The notes: a model not told the origin generated them from the letters alone. A stretch of 64,000 nt of DNA from Salinactinospora qingdaonensis (GCF_039539445.1 NZ_BAABDD010000022.1:1-64000); one strand, 5' to 3'. Counted from the stretch's first letter, positions 16,352 to 25,497 are shown. Program-made: numbers and translations.

Positions 16352-16550
16352 GGGCCCGCCCCGCGCGCAACCTCGGTTACCGCCGGGGCGGCCCGGTAAA
16401 GATCTCCAGGTGGATTCTGTCGTTCCGGTTGCGCCGGCCAGCGTCGCCAGTGGTAAATTACAGTGCGTCGATGTCACGTAGCTTTACGTGTCGGTCGTGG
16501 TGCTCATCGCCGCCAAGGCCGTCACGTATGTTTCCTGTAAAGGGGTGACC

Positions 16551-17531
16551 ATGGTGTTCGCGAGCCGGCAGCAGCGGGAACGTCCCGCTGGCGCGGCTCG
16601 TGGCTCCCTGGCTCCCACAGTCCTTCGTCTTCTCACGCTGGGCGGGATCGCCGCCGCGGGGTGGCTGCTCGGCGGTGCTGGCTCGGCACTGGCCGAGGAT
16701 GCTCCGCTGGAGCCCGCCACCGTGGCGTTGGGGCAAGCCGTCGACGCCGCTGCCGAAGGCGCGACCTCGGCGTCCCCGGTCGGTGGGGCCGTCGACAGTG
16801 CTCTCAAGGGCGACTCCGCGGCGGTGGTGACCAGCGTCGCCGACGAAGCCGACGAGGCGGTCAGCGACACCGTCGAGGCCGGCCGCGGTATCAGCTCCCA
16901 CGCCGACCGTTCGCTACAGGCGGGCACGGCAGCCCTCACCGAGGGCGTGTCGCGAGGGCTCGCCGGCTCGACGGAAGGGGTCGCGTCGGGGGTGCGTCAG
17001 ACGGTCGACAACGCTTCCACCGGCGACGCGATCAGCGGCATCACCGGTGCAGAGAGCGCCGGCTCCGACCGTTCCGCGCCGACGTCCAACGGCGATGCAG
17101 CGGAAGCGCCGCAGACCGAGTCGGCACCCGCTGAAAGCCGGGGAGCCGAGCGTGCCGGCGCTGACCGAGAGGTCTCCTCGGCCGGCGCCGCCTCAGCGGA
17201 CACCAGCACCGAAGGTGCGGCAGACGTCCCCGCCCCGGAGGACGTGCCGACCTTCAACATCGTCGCCTCCGGCAAGGAAACCAGTGCCGGCCGTGTTGAC
17301 CTCGCCGGCGAGGAAACCCCAGCCAGCGCACCGCTGTGGCCGCACAGCTCCGAGTCCAGCGCCACCACGTCCTCGGTTTCCTCCGTGTCGGTTCCGGGAG
17401 CTACTCCGCCCGCGTTCCTCGCCAGCCGAATCGACTCGCTGCGCCCCGTCGCGCACCGTGTCTCACTGCCCGCGGCTCCTGCTTTCGTCGCGCGTTACGC
17501 CGCCGACGACCCTTCCTTCTCGCCTGACTAG
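16551..17531 (+). CDS. Secreted Ala/Ser-rich protein of unknown function
   Basis: A 326-residue protein with a Sec signal peptide: a basic N-region (RQQRERPAGAARG), then a hydrophobic core (LLTLGGIAAAGWLLGG) and a likely cut after GSALA at about residue 44. The mature part is low-complexity, rich in Ala, Ser, Glu and Val, with no recognised domain. The ATG at 16551 has AAAGGGG 6 bp upstream, and an in-frame GTG at 16488 is less likely. It heads a run of three secreted proteins on the same strand, the third chaplin-like, so a role at the cell surface or aerial hyphae is inferred only from context. Confidence 0.65.
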   Translation: MVFASRQQRERPAGAARGSLAPTVLRLLTLGGIAAAGWLLGGAGSALAEDAPLEPATVALGQAVDAAAEGATSASPVGGAVDSALKGDSAAVVTSVADEADEAVSDTVEAGRGISSHADRSLQAGTAALTEGVSRGLAGSTEGVASGVRQTVDNASTGDAISGITGAESAGSDRSAPTSNGDAAEAPQTESAPAESRGAERAGADREVSSAGAASADTSTEGAADVPAPEDVPTFNIVASGKETSAGRVDLAGEETPASAPLWPHSSESSATTSSVSSVSVPGATPPAFLASRIDSLRPVAHRVSLPAAPAFVARYAADDPSFSPD

Positions 17532-17683
17532 CTCCTCGCCCGGATCAGCCTAGGCGCCCCCGTTTCCCGGCCCTCGTCGCCGAATGTGCGTTTGCACACT
17601 CCTCGCGCCTCTGCCGACCAAGACCCGGCCCTTTTCGGAACCGTCTCGTAACGCGCGCCCCTTTCAACTTTCAAGGACCTGCC

Positions 17684-18205
17684 ATGCCGAGTGCGCACAA
17701 CACGTCGCGAAAAACGGCTTTTGTCACCCTTGCCGCTGTTGTCGCCGCAGGCTCTCTCGTCGCTGTGACCAGCGCGCACGCCACCGAGGCGCCGTCCAGC
17801 GCCCCTCCTTCCGGTGCCACCGCCGCACCCGCCACAGCCGGGTGTGCCACCCCTACAGCCGAGATGGACATGCCCAGCGTGTGGCTGCCCCGTGCCGAGT
17901 CCACCGACCAGTCCGGCCCGCTGCCGCCGGGGCCTCCCCGGGCCCCGGAATCTTCGGCGCATCTTCGTGACCCCGACAACGAGGAGAACGACCATGCCCC
18001 CGCCCCATCCGCTGCCGCATCCGCGTCGCCCACAGCCAACGACACCCCCTCCACCTACGGTTCCCCCACCGCGTCGCGCGCCCTCGTAACCAGCCTCCCG
18101 GCCGCCGGTTCCACCATCCTCGCCTGTGCCGGTATCGCGGCCACCGCGATCGTCACAGCCGCGGGCGCCGTCATGCTGAACCGCGACTCCATGGGTCCGC
18201 CGTAA
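17684..18205 (+). CDS. Secreted protein with possible sortase-type C-terminus
   Basis: 173 residues. The signal peptide is NTSRKTAFVTLAAVVAAG with likely cleavage after SAHA at about residue 32. A Pro/Ala/Ser-rich spacer follows. The C-terminus is SLPAAG at about 139-144, then a hydrophobic segment (STILACAGIAATAIVTAAGA) and a short tail with an Arg. This has the layout of a cell-wall sorting signal (LPxTG or LAxTG), but with A instead of T, so anchoring by sortase is uncertain. A stem-loop with 21-bp arms follows the gene. Confidence 0.65.
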   Translation: MPSAHNTSRKTAFVTLAAVVAAGSLVAVTSAHATEAPSSAPPSGATAAPATAGCATPTAEMDMPSVWLPRAESTDQSGPLPPGPPRAPESSAHLRDPDNEENDHAPAPSAAASASPTANDTPSTYGSPTASRALVTSLPAAGSTILACAGIAATAIVTAAGAVMLNRDSMGPP

Positions 18206-18216
18206 CCCGCGCGGCT

Positions 18217-18283
18217 CCCGGTCCACGGACCGGGGGCTGGCGTGACCGCCGCGACAACGCGGCGCGGCGGTCACGCCAGCCCC
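18217..18283 (+). terminator. Two adjoining hairpins, the second with a 21-bp perfect stem
   Basis: CCCGGTCC-AC-GGACCGGG (18217-18234) abuts a long inverted repeat with arms 18233-18253 and 18263-18283, 21 bp each without mismatch, and loop ACAACGCGG. The two stems share two bases, so they can compete. The arrangement after a stop codon and before the chaplin-like gene suggests a terminator, possibly with an alternative fold. No T tract follows. Confidence 0.65.
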
Positions 18284-18481
18284 GCCCAGCCAGGGCGGAG
18301 CTGTAGGGGCGGGTGGAGGCGAAAGAACGCCGCTCGCCCTTCGTGTCCCGGCACGACCCGTCAGCCAGACGGGCGATACCGGACGATCCGGGCCGTGAAC
18401 ACTCGCTCTCGCCAGGAGCGACAGTCGCCGCGGTCGTCAGGATCTCAGCTCATCCGAACAATCGCTGAAAGGACATCCCAC

Positions 18482-19147
18482 ATGCGCACGTGGGTTCGCA
18501 GCTCGACAAAAATAGCGCTGCTCACAGCCGGATTCGTCGCCATGGGCACCGGGATTTCGCTCGCCGACACTCTCCCGAACGCCGAGGGGGCCACCTCCGA
18601 GCGCGGCGAGCTCGCGGTCACCGAGGAGATCAAGGAGACCCTCGGTCACGTCGAACGCACCACCGACGGGCTCACACCGGTCGTGGACACCCAGAACACC
18701 ATCCCCAACCCCAACAGGGACGGGGGAGTGCTGGCCCGGCCCGTCGACAGCGCCCTTTCCCTGGCGCAGGAGGGGGAAAGCACCGCCACCGTGCCGATGC
18801 GTCACTCCGGCGGCGGGCACGCAGCCGAGGTCATGACCTCCGGCAACGGCTCAGCGGTCGGTGGTAACCAACTCGTCGCTGATCTCGACGCCCCGGCGAA
18901 CGCATCTGGTAACGCGGTCGCCGCCGTCCTGGGCGTCTCCGGAGCGACCTCCGAAGACGTCGGCGCTGTGGTGGTGACGCAACGTAAGGACATCGAAACG
19001 TCTGGCAATGGTTCGGCCGTTGGCGGCAACCAAGGGGTCGTCGACGTTGACACCCCGGTGAACGTCGCGGGTAACGCTGTCGGTGCGGTCGCCGGTGTCG
19101 CGGGCGCGGCAGCCGAGGACACCGGCGCTGCGGTCGGGGGGCGCTAG
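18482..19147 (+). CDS. Chaplin-like secreted protein with two Cys-less repeats
   Basis: 221 residues with a signal peptide (TKIALLTAGFVAMGTGISLA). The C-terminal 100 residues contain two tandem repeats that both open with SGNGSAVGGNQ. The first continues ADLDAPANASGNAVAAVLG and the second VDVDTPVNVAGNAVGAVAG. The spacing SGN...P.N..GN.V matches the chaplin domain of aerial-hypha coat proteins. The Cys pair found in most chaplins is absent, with Ala or Ser in its place. GAAAGGAC lies 8 bp before the ATG at 18482. Chaplins assemble into amyloid-like surface fibrils; that role is inferred from the repeat pattern. Confidence 0.68.
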   Translation: MRTWVRSSTKIALLTAGFVAMGTGISLADTLPNAEGATSERGELAVTEEIKETLGHVERTTDGLTPVVDTQNTIPNPNRDGGVLARPVDSALSLAQEGESTATVPMRHSGGGHAAEVMTSGNGSAVGGNQLVADLDAPANASGNAVAAVLGVSGATSEDVGAVVVTQRKDIETSGNGSAVGGNQGVVDVDTPVNVAGNAVGAVAGVAGAAAEDTGAAVGGR

Positions 19148-19149
19148 TC

Positions 19150-19194
19150 GCCCTCGGCCGGGTTGGGCCTTTCGGGGCCTCTTGAGCCGAGGGC
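19150..19194 (+). terminator. Terminator hairpin after the chaplin-like gene
   Basis: GCCCTCGGC (19150-19158) pairs with GCCGAGGGC (19186-19194), starting two bases after the stop codon. The intervening sequence contains a smaller GGCC/GGCC-type stem. Confidence 0.6.
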
Positions 19195-19520
19195 TGTCTC
19201 AGCGGCGCCTCGGCCGGCCTTCCCGTGGGAGGTGGGCCTGCCCTTGCGGGGCCGTGAGTAATCTCCCACACCTGCCAAGTAAGCGTGTGCCGTTGTGGGC
19301 CGGAGCCTTGGACACGTTCCGGTCACCTCAGCGGCACCGATAAGAGATTGTGAATCGGCGGTCCGGCCGTCACCGTGTCCCTCCCTGCCGTCTTTACGAT
19401 CGCGGCGGACCAGACGGGGGAGGGGCGTGCGGATGAGCGCCGGTGCGGCCGGCCATCCGGTGTCCCGCCGGCATACGCGGCGGACGGGCGGGAGCAAGCG
19501 GATGGGGTGGCCGTACGCCG

Positions 19521-19561
19521 AAGCGGTGAGCCCCCTGGAATATTCCGGGGGCTCACCGCTT
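19521..19561. terminator. 15-bp perfect stem terminator with palindromic loop
   Basis: AAGCGGTGAGCCCCC (19521-19535) and GGGGGCTCACCGCTT (19547-19561) pair perfectly around TGGAATATTCC, itself containing the palindrome GGAATATTCC. On the plus strand a T-rich run (TTGTTGTC) follows, as in intrinsic terminators. It lies 50 bp downstream of the minus-strand DUF5703 gene, and no plus-strand gene immediately precedes it. The remaining part of 19195-19611 shows no supported gene. Confidence 0.75.
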
Positions 19562-19611
19562 TGTTGTCTGGGGCCGGCCACGCCCACCAGGGACAACCAT
19601 TGTGGCTTAAA

Positions 19612-19797
19612 TCACATCGTTCGGACGGGGCGGATGATCTTTCGGCGCAGCGTGACACGTCGAGTGCCGTCGGGGTACAACCGCACTCTGGCGAGTTCCC
19701 AGTGCCCGTATTCGGCGTGTTCCGTGAGAGCTTGGCGAGTGGCCCCGCGTGTGCTACCGCGTGGGAACCGGAGATCCTGGTACTCGTATTCCACCAT
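19612..19797 (-). CDS. DUF5703 family small protein
   Basis: 61 residues reading VEYEYQDLRFPRGSTRGATR, then LTEHAEYGHWELARVRLYPD and ending RRKIIRPVRTM. This matches the short, basic actinobacterial DUF5703 family in length and sequence. Function unknown. The ATG at 19797 is chosen because family members start here; the frame is open further upstream to 19977, where a CSRCG-containing stretch has no family match. No strong Shine-Dalgarno is visible, so the start is a little uncertain. Confidence 0.8.
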   Translation of the reverse strand: MVEYEYQDLRFPRGSTRGATRQALTEHAEYGHWELARVRLYPDGTRRVTLRRKIIRPVRTM

Positions 19798-20044
19798 TGC
19801 GCTTATTCTGCGACTGCCGACGGGGGTTGTGCCATAGCGTGCGGTCGTTTGGGTAATCACCACATGGCCACAACGAGAACATCTCAGGGGCCCTAAGTGG
19901 CCAGCCGCCCTCACCCGCGTGGGCGGCGCGGCCTTGGTCCTTCGGTTACCGTCAGTTGCCGGGGACCGATAGTCCACGATTCGCGAACTCGGATCGTTAT
20001 AGACGACACAAGGCTTTAAAGACAGTTAGACGTAGGGGAACAGC

Positions 20045-22771
20045 GTGCCACCCAAGAAGGGCAGCGCCGGCAAGAACGGCTCAACCGGCTCAACCACGGC
20101 CGCAACCAGCGGAGGCAACCGTCTCGTCATCGTCGAGTCGCCTGCCAAGGCCAAGACGATCGCCGGTTACCTCGGCCGGGGATACGTCGTGGAGTCCAGC
20201 ATCGGCCACATCCGGGATCTGCCCACCAAAGCCGCCGAGATTCCGGCCAAATACAAGGAGTTGCCGTGGGCGCGCCTGGGTGTGAACGTCGAAGCTGACT
20301 TCGAGCCGCTTTACGTCGTCAACTCCGATAAGAAAGCCCACGTCAAAAAGCTCAAAGAGCTGCTGTCGGAAGCTGACGAACTCTACCTCGCCACGGATGA
20401 GGACCGCGAGGGGGAGGCCATCGCGTGGCACCTGCGCGAGGAGCTCAAACCCAAGATCCCGGTGCGGCGGATGGTGTTCAACGAGATCACTCGCGAAGCC
20501 ATCCAAAGCGCCGCGCAAAACACCCGCGACCTCAACCTGCGGCTGGTCGACGCCCAGGAGACCCGGCGGATTCTCGACCGTCTCTACGGCTACGAAGTCT
20601 CACCGGTGCTGTGGAAGAAGGTCATGCCCAAGCTGTCGGCCGGCCGGGTGCAGTCGGTGGCCACGCGCCTGGTCGTCGAGCGCGAACGTGAGCGCATCGC
20701 CTTCGTCCCCGCTGAGTACTGGGGGCTCAAGGCGCTGTTCATGGGCGCTGGAGCCGCCGATGACAGCGACGCTCCCGCCAGCTTCGCCGCCCACCTCGTC
20801 TCGGTCGACGGCGCCCGGGTGGCCCAGGGCCGCGACTTCACCTCCGAGGGCCAACTGCGCTCGGCTAAGGGAGTGCTCCACCTCGACGCCGAGGCTGCCC
20901 GCGGCCTGGCCGAACGGTTGAGCGGCACCGCTTTCACGGTCGACTCCATCGAGCGCAAGCCCTACAAGCGCGCCCCCTACGCCCCGTTTCGCACCACCAC
21001 GTTGCAGCAGGAGGCCTCGCGCAAGCTCGGCTTCTCGGCCAAGCAGACGATGCAGATCGCGCAGCGGCTCTACGAGAACGGGTTCATCACCTACATGCGC
21101 ACCGACAGCATCACCCTGTCGGAGAACGCGATCGCCGCTGCCCGTGACCAGGCGCTGCGTCTCTACGGCGACTCCTACGTGCCGCCCAAGCCGCGGGTCT
21201 ACACCAGTAAGGTCAAAAACGCCCAGGAGGCCCACGAAGCTATCCGTCCGGCGGGCGACTCGTTCCGCACTCCAGCCGAGACCGGTCTGAGCGGCCCGGA
21301 GTTTCGCCTTTACGAACTGATCTGGAAGCGCACGGTCGCCTCGCAGATGAAGGACGCCCGCGGCGAGTCGGTGACGGTCAAGGTCACGGGGACCTCCGCT
21401 TCCAGTGAGCGGGTCGAGTTCACCGCCACCGGAAAAATCATCGAGTTCTACGGTTTCCTCAAGGCCTACGTCGAAGGCTCCGACGATCCCGAAGCCGAGT
21501 TGGAGGACCGTGAGCGCCGGTTGCCGCCGGTTGAAGAGGGCGATCCCCTCAAGGCTGAAGAGATCGAGGCTGAGAGCCACAGCACCCGCCCGCCGGCGCG
21601 CTACACCGAGGCCACGCTGGTCAAGGAGTTGGAAGAGCGCGAGATCGGCCGCCCCTCCACCTACGCCTCCATCATCGGTACCATCCTCGACCGCGGTTAC
21701 GTGTTCAAGAAGGGCACGGCGCTGGTGCCCTCCTTCCTGGCGTTCGCCGTCGTGCAACTGCTGGAGAAGCACTTCGGCAACCTCGTCGACTACGACTTCA
21801 CCGCACGCATGGAGGACATGCTCGACGAGATCGCGCGCGGGGAGGCGCAGCGAGGGCCATGGCTGCGCCACTTCTACTTCGGTGGTGACGACGAGACGGG
21901 CCTGCGAGAGCTGGTGGAGGACCAACTCGCCCACATCGACCCCAAGGAGATCAGCTCCTTCCCGCTGCCCGACACCGACATCGTGCTGCGTGTCGGGCGC
22001 TACGGGCCTTACATGGAGCGCGACGGCCAACGTGTCAACGTGCCCGAGGACCTCGCTCCCGACGAGCTGACCAAGGAACGGGCTGAGGAGCTGTTCGCCC
22101 AGCCCAGCGGTGACCGCGAGCTGGGGACCGACCCGGAGACCGGGCACACGATTATGGCCAAGAGCGGACGCTTCGGCCCCTACGTCACCGAAGTCCTGCC
22201 CGAGCCCGAGGAGGGCGCGGCGAGCAAGACCACCAAAACCAAGTCGAAGTCCAAGAGCGCGCCCAAGCCACGGACCGCCTCACTGTTGAAGTCCATGTCA
22301 CTCGACACGGTCACCCTCGACGACGCGCTGCGGCTGCTCTCGCTGCCGCGTGTCGTCGGCGAGCTGGACGGCGAGCAGGTCACGGCCCAAAACGGGCGGT
22401 TCGGCCCCTACCTGAAGAAAGGCACCGACAGCCGTTCCCTGGAGACCGAGGAACAGATCTTCACCGTCACCATCGACGAGGCCAGGGAACTGTTCGCCAA
22501 GCCCAAGCAGCGGGGACGCAGGGCGGCCACGCCGCCGCTGCGGGAGCTGGGCAACGACCCCGAGACGGGCAAGCCCATGGTGATCAAGAACGGGCGCTTC
22601 GGTCCCTATGTCACTGACGGCCAGACCAACGCCTCCCTGCGCAAAGGCGACGAGGTGGAGTCGGTCACCGACGCGCGCGCCGCCGAGTTGCTGGCCGAGC
22701 GCCGGGCCAAGGCGCCCGCCAAGAAGAGCGGCTCAGCCAAGAGTTCCACGACCTCGACGAAGAAGTCCTGA
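20045..22771 (+). CDS. topA: DNA topoisomerase I (type IA)
   Basis: A 908-residue omega protein that relaxes negative supercoils ahead of and behind replication and transcription. The TOPRIM domain starts at about residue 26 (RLVIVESPAKAKTI), with the acidic DEDREGEAI block near 118. The catalytic Tyr is Y350 in FITYMRTDS. The C-terminal region holds repeated FGPY-type modules (GRYGPYMER, SGRFGPYVTE, NGRFGPYLKK, NGRFGPYVTD) in place of Cys4 zinc fingers, then a Lys/Ser-rich basic tail, both usual in actinobacteria. The GTG start (VPPKKGSAG) follows TAGGGGAA. It is followed by the tmk-holB-ricT block in the usual actinomycete order. Confidence 0.97.
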   Translation: MPPKKGSAGKNGSTGSTTAATSGGNRLVIVESPAKAKTIAGYLGRGYVVESSIGHIRDLPTKAAEIPAKYKELPWARLGVNVEADFEPLYVVNSDKKAHVKKLKELLSEADELYLATDEDREGEAIAWHLREELKPKIPVRRMVFNEITREAIQSAAQNTRDLNLRLVDAQETRRILDRLYGYEVSPVLWKKVMPKLSAGRVQSVATRLVVERERERIAFVPAEYWGLKALFMGAGAADDSDAPASFAAHLVSVDGARVAQGRDFTSEGQLRSAKGVLHLDAEAARGLAERLSGTAFTVDSIERKPYKRAPYAPFRTTTLQQEASRKLGFSAKQTMQIAQRLYENGFITYMRTDSITLSENAIAAARDQALRLYGDSYVPPKPRVYTSKVKNAQEAHEAIRPAGDSFRTPAETGLSGPEFRLYELIWKRTVASQMKDARGESVTVKVTGTSASSERVEFTATGKIIEFYGFLKAYVEGSDDPEAELEDRERRLPPVEEGDPLKAEEIEAESHSTRPPARYTEATLVKELEEREIGRPSTYASIIGTILDRGYVFKKGTALVPSFLAFAVVQLLEKHFGNLVDYDFTARMEDMLDEIARGEAQRGPWLRHFYFGGDDETGLRELVEDQLAHIDPKEISSFPLPDTDIVLRVGRYGPYMERDGQRVNVPEDLAPDELTKERAEELFAQPSGDRELGTDPETGHTIMAKSGRFGPYVTEVLPEPEEGAASKTTKTKSKSKSAPKPRTASLLKSMSLDTVTLDDALRLLSLPRVVGELDGEQVTAQNGRFGPYLKKGTDSRSLETEEQIFTVTIDEARELFAKPKQRGRRAATPPLRELGNDPETGKPMVIKNGRFGPYVTDGQTNASLRKGDEVESVTDARAAELLAERRAKAPAKKSGSAKSSTTSTKKS

Positions 22772-23426
22772 CGCCCCGGCTGTGACACCGCGTCCCGCGG
22801 ACTCGCCGGCCGTTGCGGCGCCGCGGGAACGCGGGTGGTCGGAGGCGCCGCCCGTTGCGGCTGAGAGCCGGGGCGATGTGACGGCTCGTCCGTCGCCCGT
22901 ACCTCGACCGCTGCACGATCTCGGCAGCCCGGGGGAGGCGGGCGGCCAAGGGGCCCGGGTCTCGCCTTGTGCGCTGGGGTGGCTGCTGGCGACGCCGGCC
23001 GCCGTCGCGGCCTCCTGCTACCTCCCCTCCAGCCGTTCAACGGCGATACCCGGGCGGCGCGCCTGTACTCCCCCGGGGGGGTAAGACGCCCGCACGTGAG
23101 GTGGCTGAAGCAGACCGCGCGGCGCTGCGGCGCGGTAGGGTTGGGCTCGGTGGGATCCGCTGACCACACCGGTCACCGCCGGAAACCGCGAGTCCCGCCG
23201 ACAATCGCATGGGGACCGCCGGTCGAGCGGAACCCCGTGCTCCCGAGACGTCCACCCGGCCGAGCGCGGAGCCGCCCAGCGCCGTCAGAGAGCGGTTTCC
23301 CGTCGAGCGGCAGCCGTGCCCGGTCAGGGCCACACCCCTCGCGTTGGGGGCGAGGGGCACAGCCAAGTGGGGGCGCTTGGCTGGAGCATGTGTCTTGTAC
23401 CCGATATCCCGATACTCTTTACCGCC
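22772..23426. other. Intergenic region after topA, no supported gene
   Basis: 655 bp of GC-rich sequence. Open frames through it (for example one on the plus strand to 23084) are Pro/Ala/Arg-rich with no domain-like pattern, and are what this base composition produces by chance. The last 40 bp before the MFS-tmk start are less GC-rich (ACCCGATATCCCGATACTC) and probably hold its promoter. I cannot assign -35/-10 boxes confidently. Confidence 0.4.
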
Positions 23427-25490
23427 ATGAGCAGACCTGGACCGATCGGATCACTCGGAGCACCCAGTGGGGCCCGCGGTGTGTTGGCGAGCAAGCCGTT
23501 CCGCCGGCTGTGGATCTCACTGTCGCTGTCCAGCCTTGGTGACTGGCTCAGCCTGCTCGCCCTGGTGTCCTTGGCGGCGCTTCTCACCCGCGACCAGCCT
23601 CCCCTGACGATTTCAGCGGCGGTCGGCGGTGTCATCGCCCTCAAGCTCGCGCCGTGGCTCGTGCTCAGCCCACTCGCCAACGCCCTCGCCGGCCGCGTCG
23701 ACCGCCGCATCACCATGGTCGTCGCCGACCTGCTACGGGCAGCCCTGTACGTGTCCGTTCCCCTGGTGGGGCGGCTCGACTGGCTGCTGGTAGCCACGTT
23801 CGTGGCCGAGTGCGCCGCGCTGTTCTGGGCGCCGACTAAGGAGGCGGCGACCCCCAGCCTGGTGCCGAAGAGGTGGCTGGGCCAGGCCGATCAGCTCAAC
23901 CTGCTCACCACCTACGGTTCGGCGCTGGCGGCTGCCGCGCTTTTCGCGGTCGTGACCTCGACCGCCACCGTGCTGGCCGGGCTGTTCCCCCCGATGAGCA
24001 TCCCCGACGCCGATATCGCCCTCTACATCGCCGCTCTCCTCTCCCTCGCCGCCGCCGTTGTCGTGTGGACGCTTCCGCTGGCGAAGGAACACGGTGAGCA
24101 GCGGCGGGCTGTTTCGCTGCCGCGGGCGCTGTGGAGCGGCTGGCGCGGCGGCACCGTGCGCCGACTCTCGGTGGGGATGCTCGGTGCGCTCGCCGCCGCC
24201 GGCGCGGTGATCGGTGTCGCGCGGTTGTTCGTGCCCACGGTCGGAGCGGGCAACGCCGGCTTCGGGGTCCTTGTCGGCGCGGTCTTCACCGGTGTGGTCG
24301 CCGGTGTCCTCATCGGGCCGCGGGTGCTGCGCGATTTCAGCCGCCGGCGCCTTTTCGGGCTCAGTGTCGGTATGGCCGGCGCCGCCCTGCTGCTGGCCGG
24401 GCTGATCCCCAACATGGTCTTCGCCGCCGGCGCGGTCACGGCTGTGGGGATCGGGGCGGGGCTCGCCTGGGCGACCGGAGTCACGCTGCTCGACCGCGAG
24501 GTCGCCGACCACGACCGCGCCGGTGCGTTCGGGTTCGTTTACGCGGCTGCGCGGGTCGCGCTCATGGGCGTGGCGGCGGTGGCCGCGGTCGCCGCGGGCC
24601 TGGTCGGCTCCTACACGCTGCCGTTGGGCGAGCTGACCTACGACTTCTCCGGCGCAGCGGCCGTGCTGCTGATCATGGCTGTGCTTACCCTCGTGCTGGC
24701 GCTGGTGTGCTACCGGCGGATGAACCGCGAGCCCGCCGACGTTTCCCTGGCGGTAGAGCTGTGGGCGGCGCTACGCGGGGTGCCGGTCAAGCGTGGCGGC
24801 GACGAGGAGGCCACACCCGTGCCCGGCACGTTCATCGTCGTCGAAGGCGGTGAGGGGGCCGGTAAGTCCACGCAGGTGCGCCAGCTCTCCATCTGGCTGC
24901 GCGATGAGGGCTTCGACGTGGTCACCACCCGCGAGCCCGGCGCCACGAAGCTGGGCACCCGGCTGCGTGCCCTGCTGCTCGACAAGGAGCACACCGGCAT
25001 GTCGTCGCGGGCTGAGGCGCTGCTCTACGCCGCCGACCGCGCCGAGCACGTCAACTCGGTGATCCGTCCGGCACTGCAACGCGGCGCCATCGTCATCAGT
25101 GACCGTTTCGTCGACTCCACCCTCGCCTACCAGGGCGCCGGCCGGGAGATGGCCGAGTCCGAGATCGTGGAGATCAACCGGTGGGCCACCGAAGGGTTGG
25201 TGCCTCACCTCACGGTGCTGCTCGACGTGCCGGCAGCGGCGGGTCTGGCGCGTCACGCCAGCCCCACCGACCGGATCGAGGCCGAGGCGGCGGAGTTCCA
25301 CGAGCGCGTTTGCCAGGGATTCCGTGACCTCGCCGAGCGCGAGCCCCAGCGCTACCTGGTGCTCGACGCTCAAGAGTCCCCCGAGGAGATCACGCGCGCG
25401 ATCCAGCGTCGCATCCGGCCGATCCTGCCCGACCCCGTCCCCGACGACTCAGAGGCCGTCACCAACATGATCCCGGTCATCCGGGAGTGA
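23427..25490 (+). CDS. tmk: MFS transporter-like protein fused to thymidylate kinase
   Basis: 687 residues. Residues 1 to about 455 form a 12-helix MFS-type membrane domain (for example FRRLWISLSLSSLGDWLSLL and KEAATPSLVPKRWLGQADQL). From about 465 a complete dTMP kinase follows: P-loop VEGGEGAGKST at about 472-482, then TTREPGATKLGTRLR, the DR(F)VDSTLAYQGAGRE lid-side motif and a normal C-terminus. Tmk makes dTDP for DNA synthesis. The fusion places the kinase at the membrane and is recurrent in actinobacteria; the transport substrate is unknown. ATG 23427 begins the conserved part and has no clear Shine-Dalgarno, so a leaderless or near-leaderless message is possible. Confidence 0.92.
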   Translation: MSRPGPIGSLGAPSGARGVLASKPFRRLWISLSLSSLGDWLSLLALVSLAALLTRDQPPLTISAAVGGVIALKLAPWLVLSPLANALAGRVDRRITMVVADLLRAALYVSVPLVGRLDWLLVATFVAECAALFWAPTKEAATPSLVPKRWLGQADQLNLLTTYGSALAAAALFAVVTSTATVLAGLFPPMSIPDADIALYIAALLSLAAAVVVWTLPLAKEHGEQRRAVSLPRALWSGWRGGTVRRLSVGMLGALAAAGAVIGVARLFVPTVGAGNAGFGVLVGAVFTGVVAGVLIGPRVLRDFSRRRLFGLSVGMAGAALLLAGLIPNMVFAAGAVTAVGIGAGLAWATGVTLLDREVADHDRAGAFGFVYAAARVALMGVAAVAAVAAGLVGSYTLPLGELTYDFSGAAAVLLIMAVLTLVLALVCYRRMNREPADVSLAVELWAALRGVPVKRGGDEEATPVPGTFIVVEGGEGAGKSTQVRQLSIWLRDEGFDVVTTREPGATKLGTRLRALLLDKEHTGMSSRAEALLYAADRAEHVNSVIRPALQRGAIVISDRFVDSTLAYQGAGREMAESEIVEINRWATEGLVPHLTVLLDVPAAAGLARHASPTDRIEAEAAEFHERVCQGFRDLAEREPQRYLVLDAQESPEEITRAIQRRIRPILPDPVPDDSEAVTNMIPVIRE

Positions 25491-25497
25491 CAGCGAG

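Noticed and set aside
19295..19837. 180-codon plus-strand frame upstream of topA
   Set aside because: It passes through a 15-bp-stem terminator and antisense to the conserved DUF5703 gene.
20600..22147. 515-codon minus-strand frame opposite topA
   Set aside because: It mirrors the codon structure of topA, has no family pattern, and arises from the high GC at third positions.
22608..23084. Plus-strand frame extending beyond topA as a separate gene
   Set aside because: Its first half is out of frame inside topA. The intergenic half is Pro/Arg-rich with no ribosome-binding site or recognisable domain.
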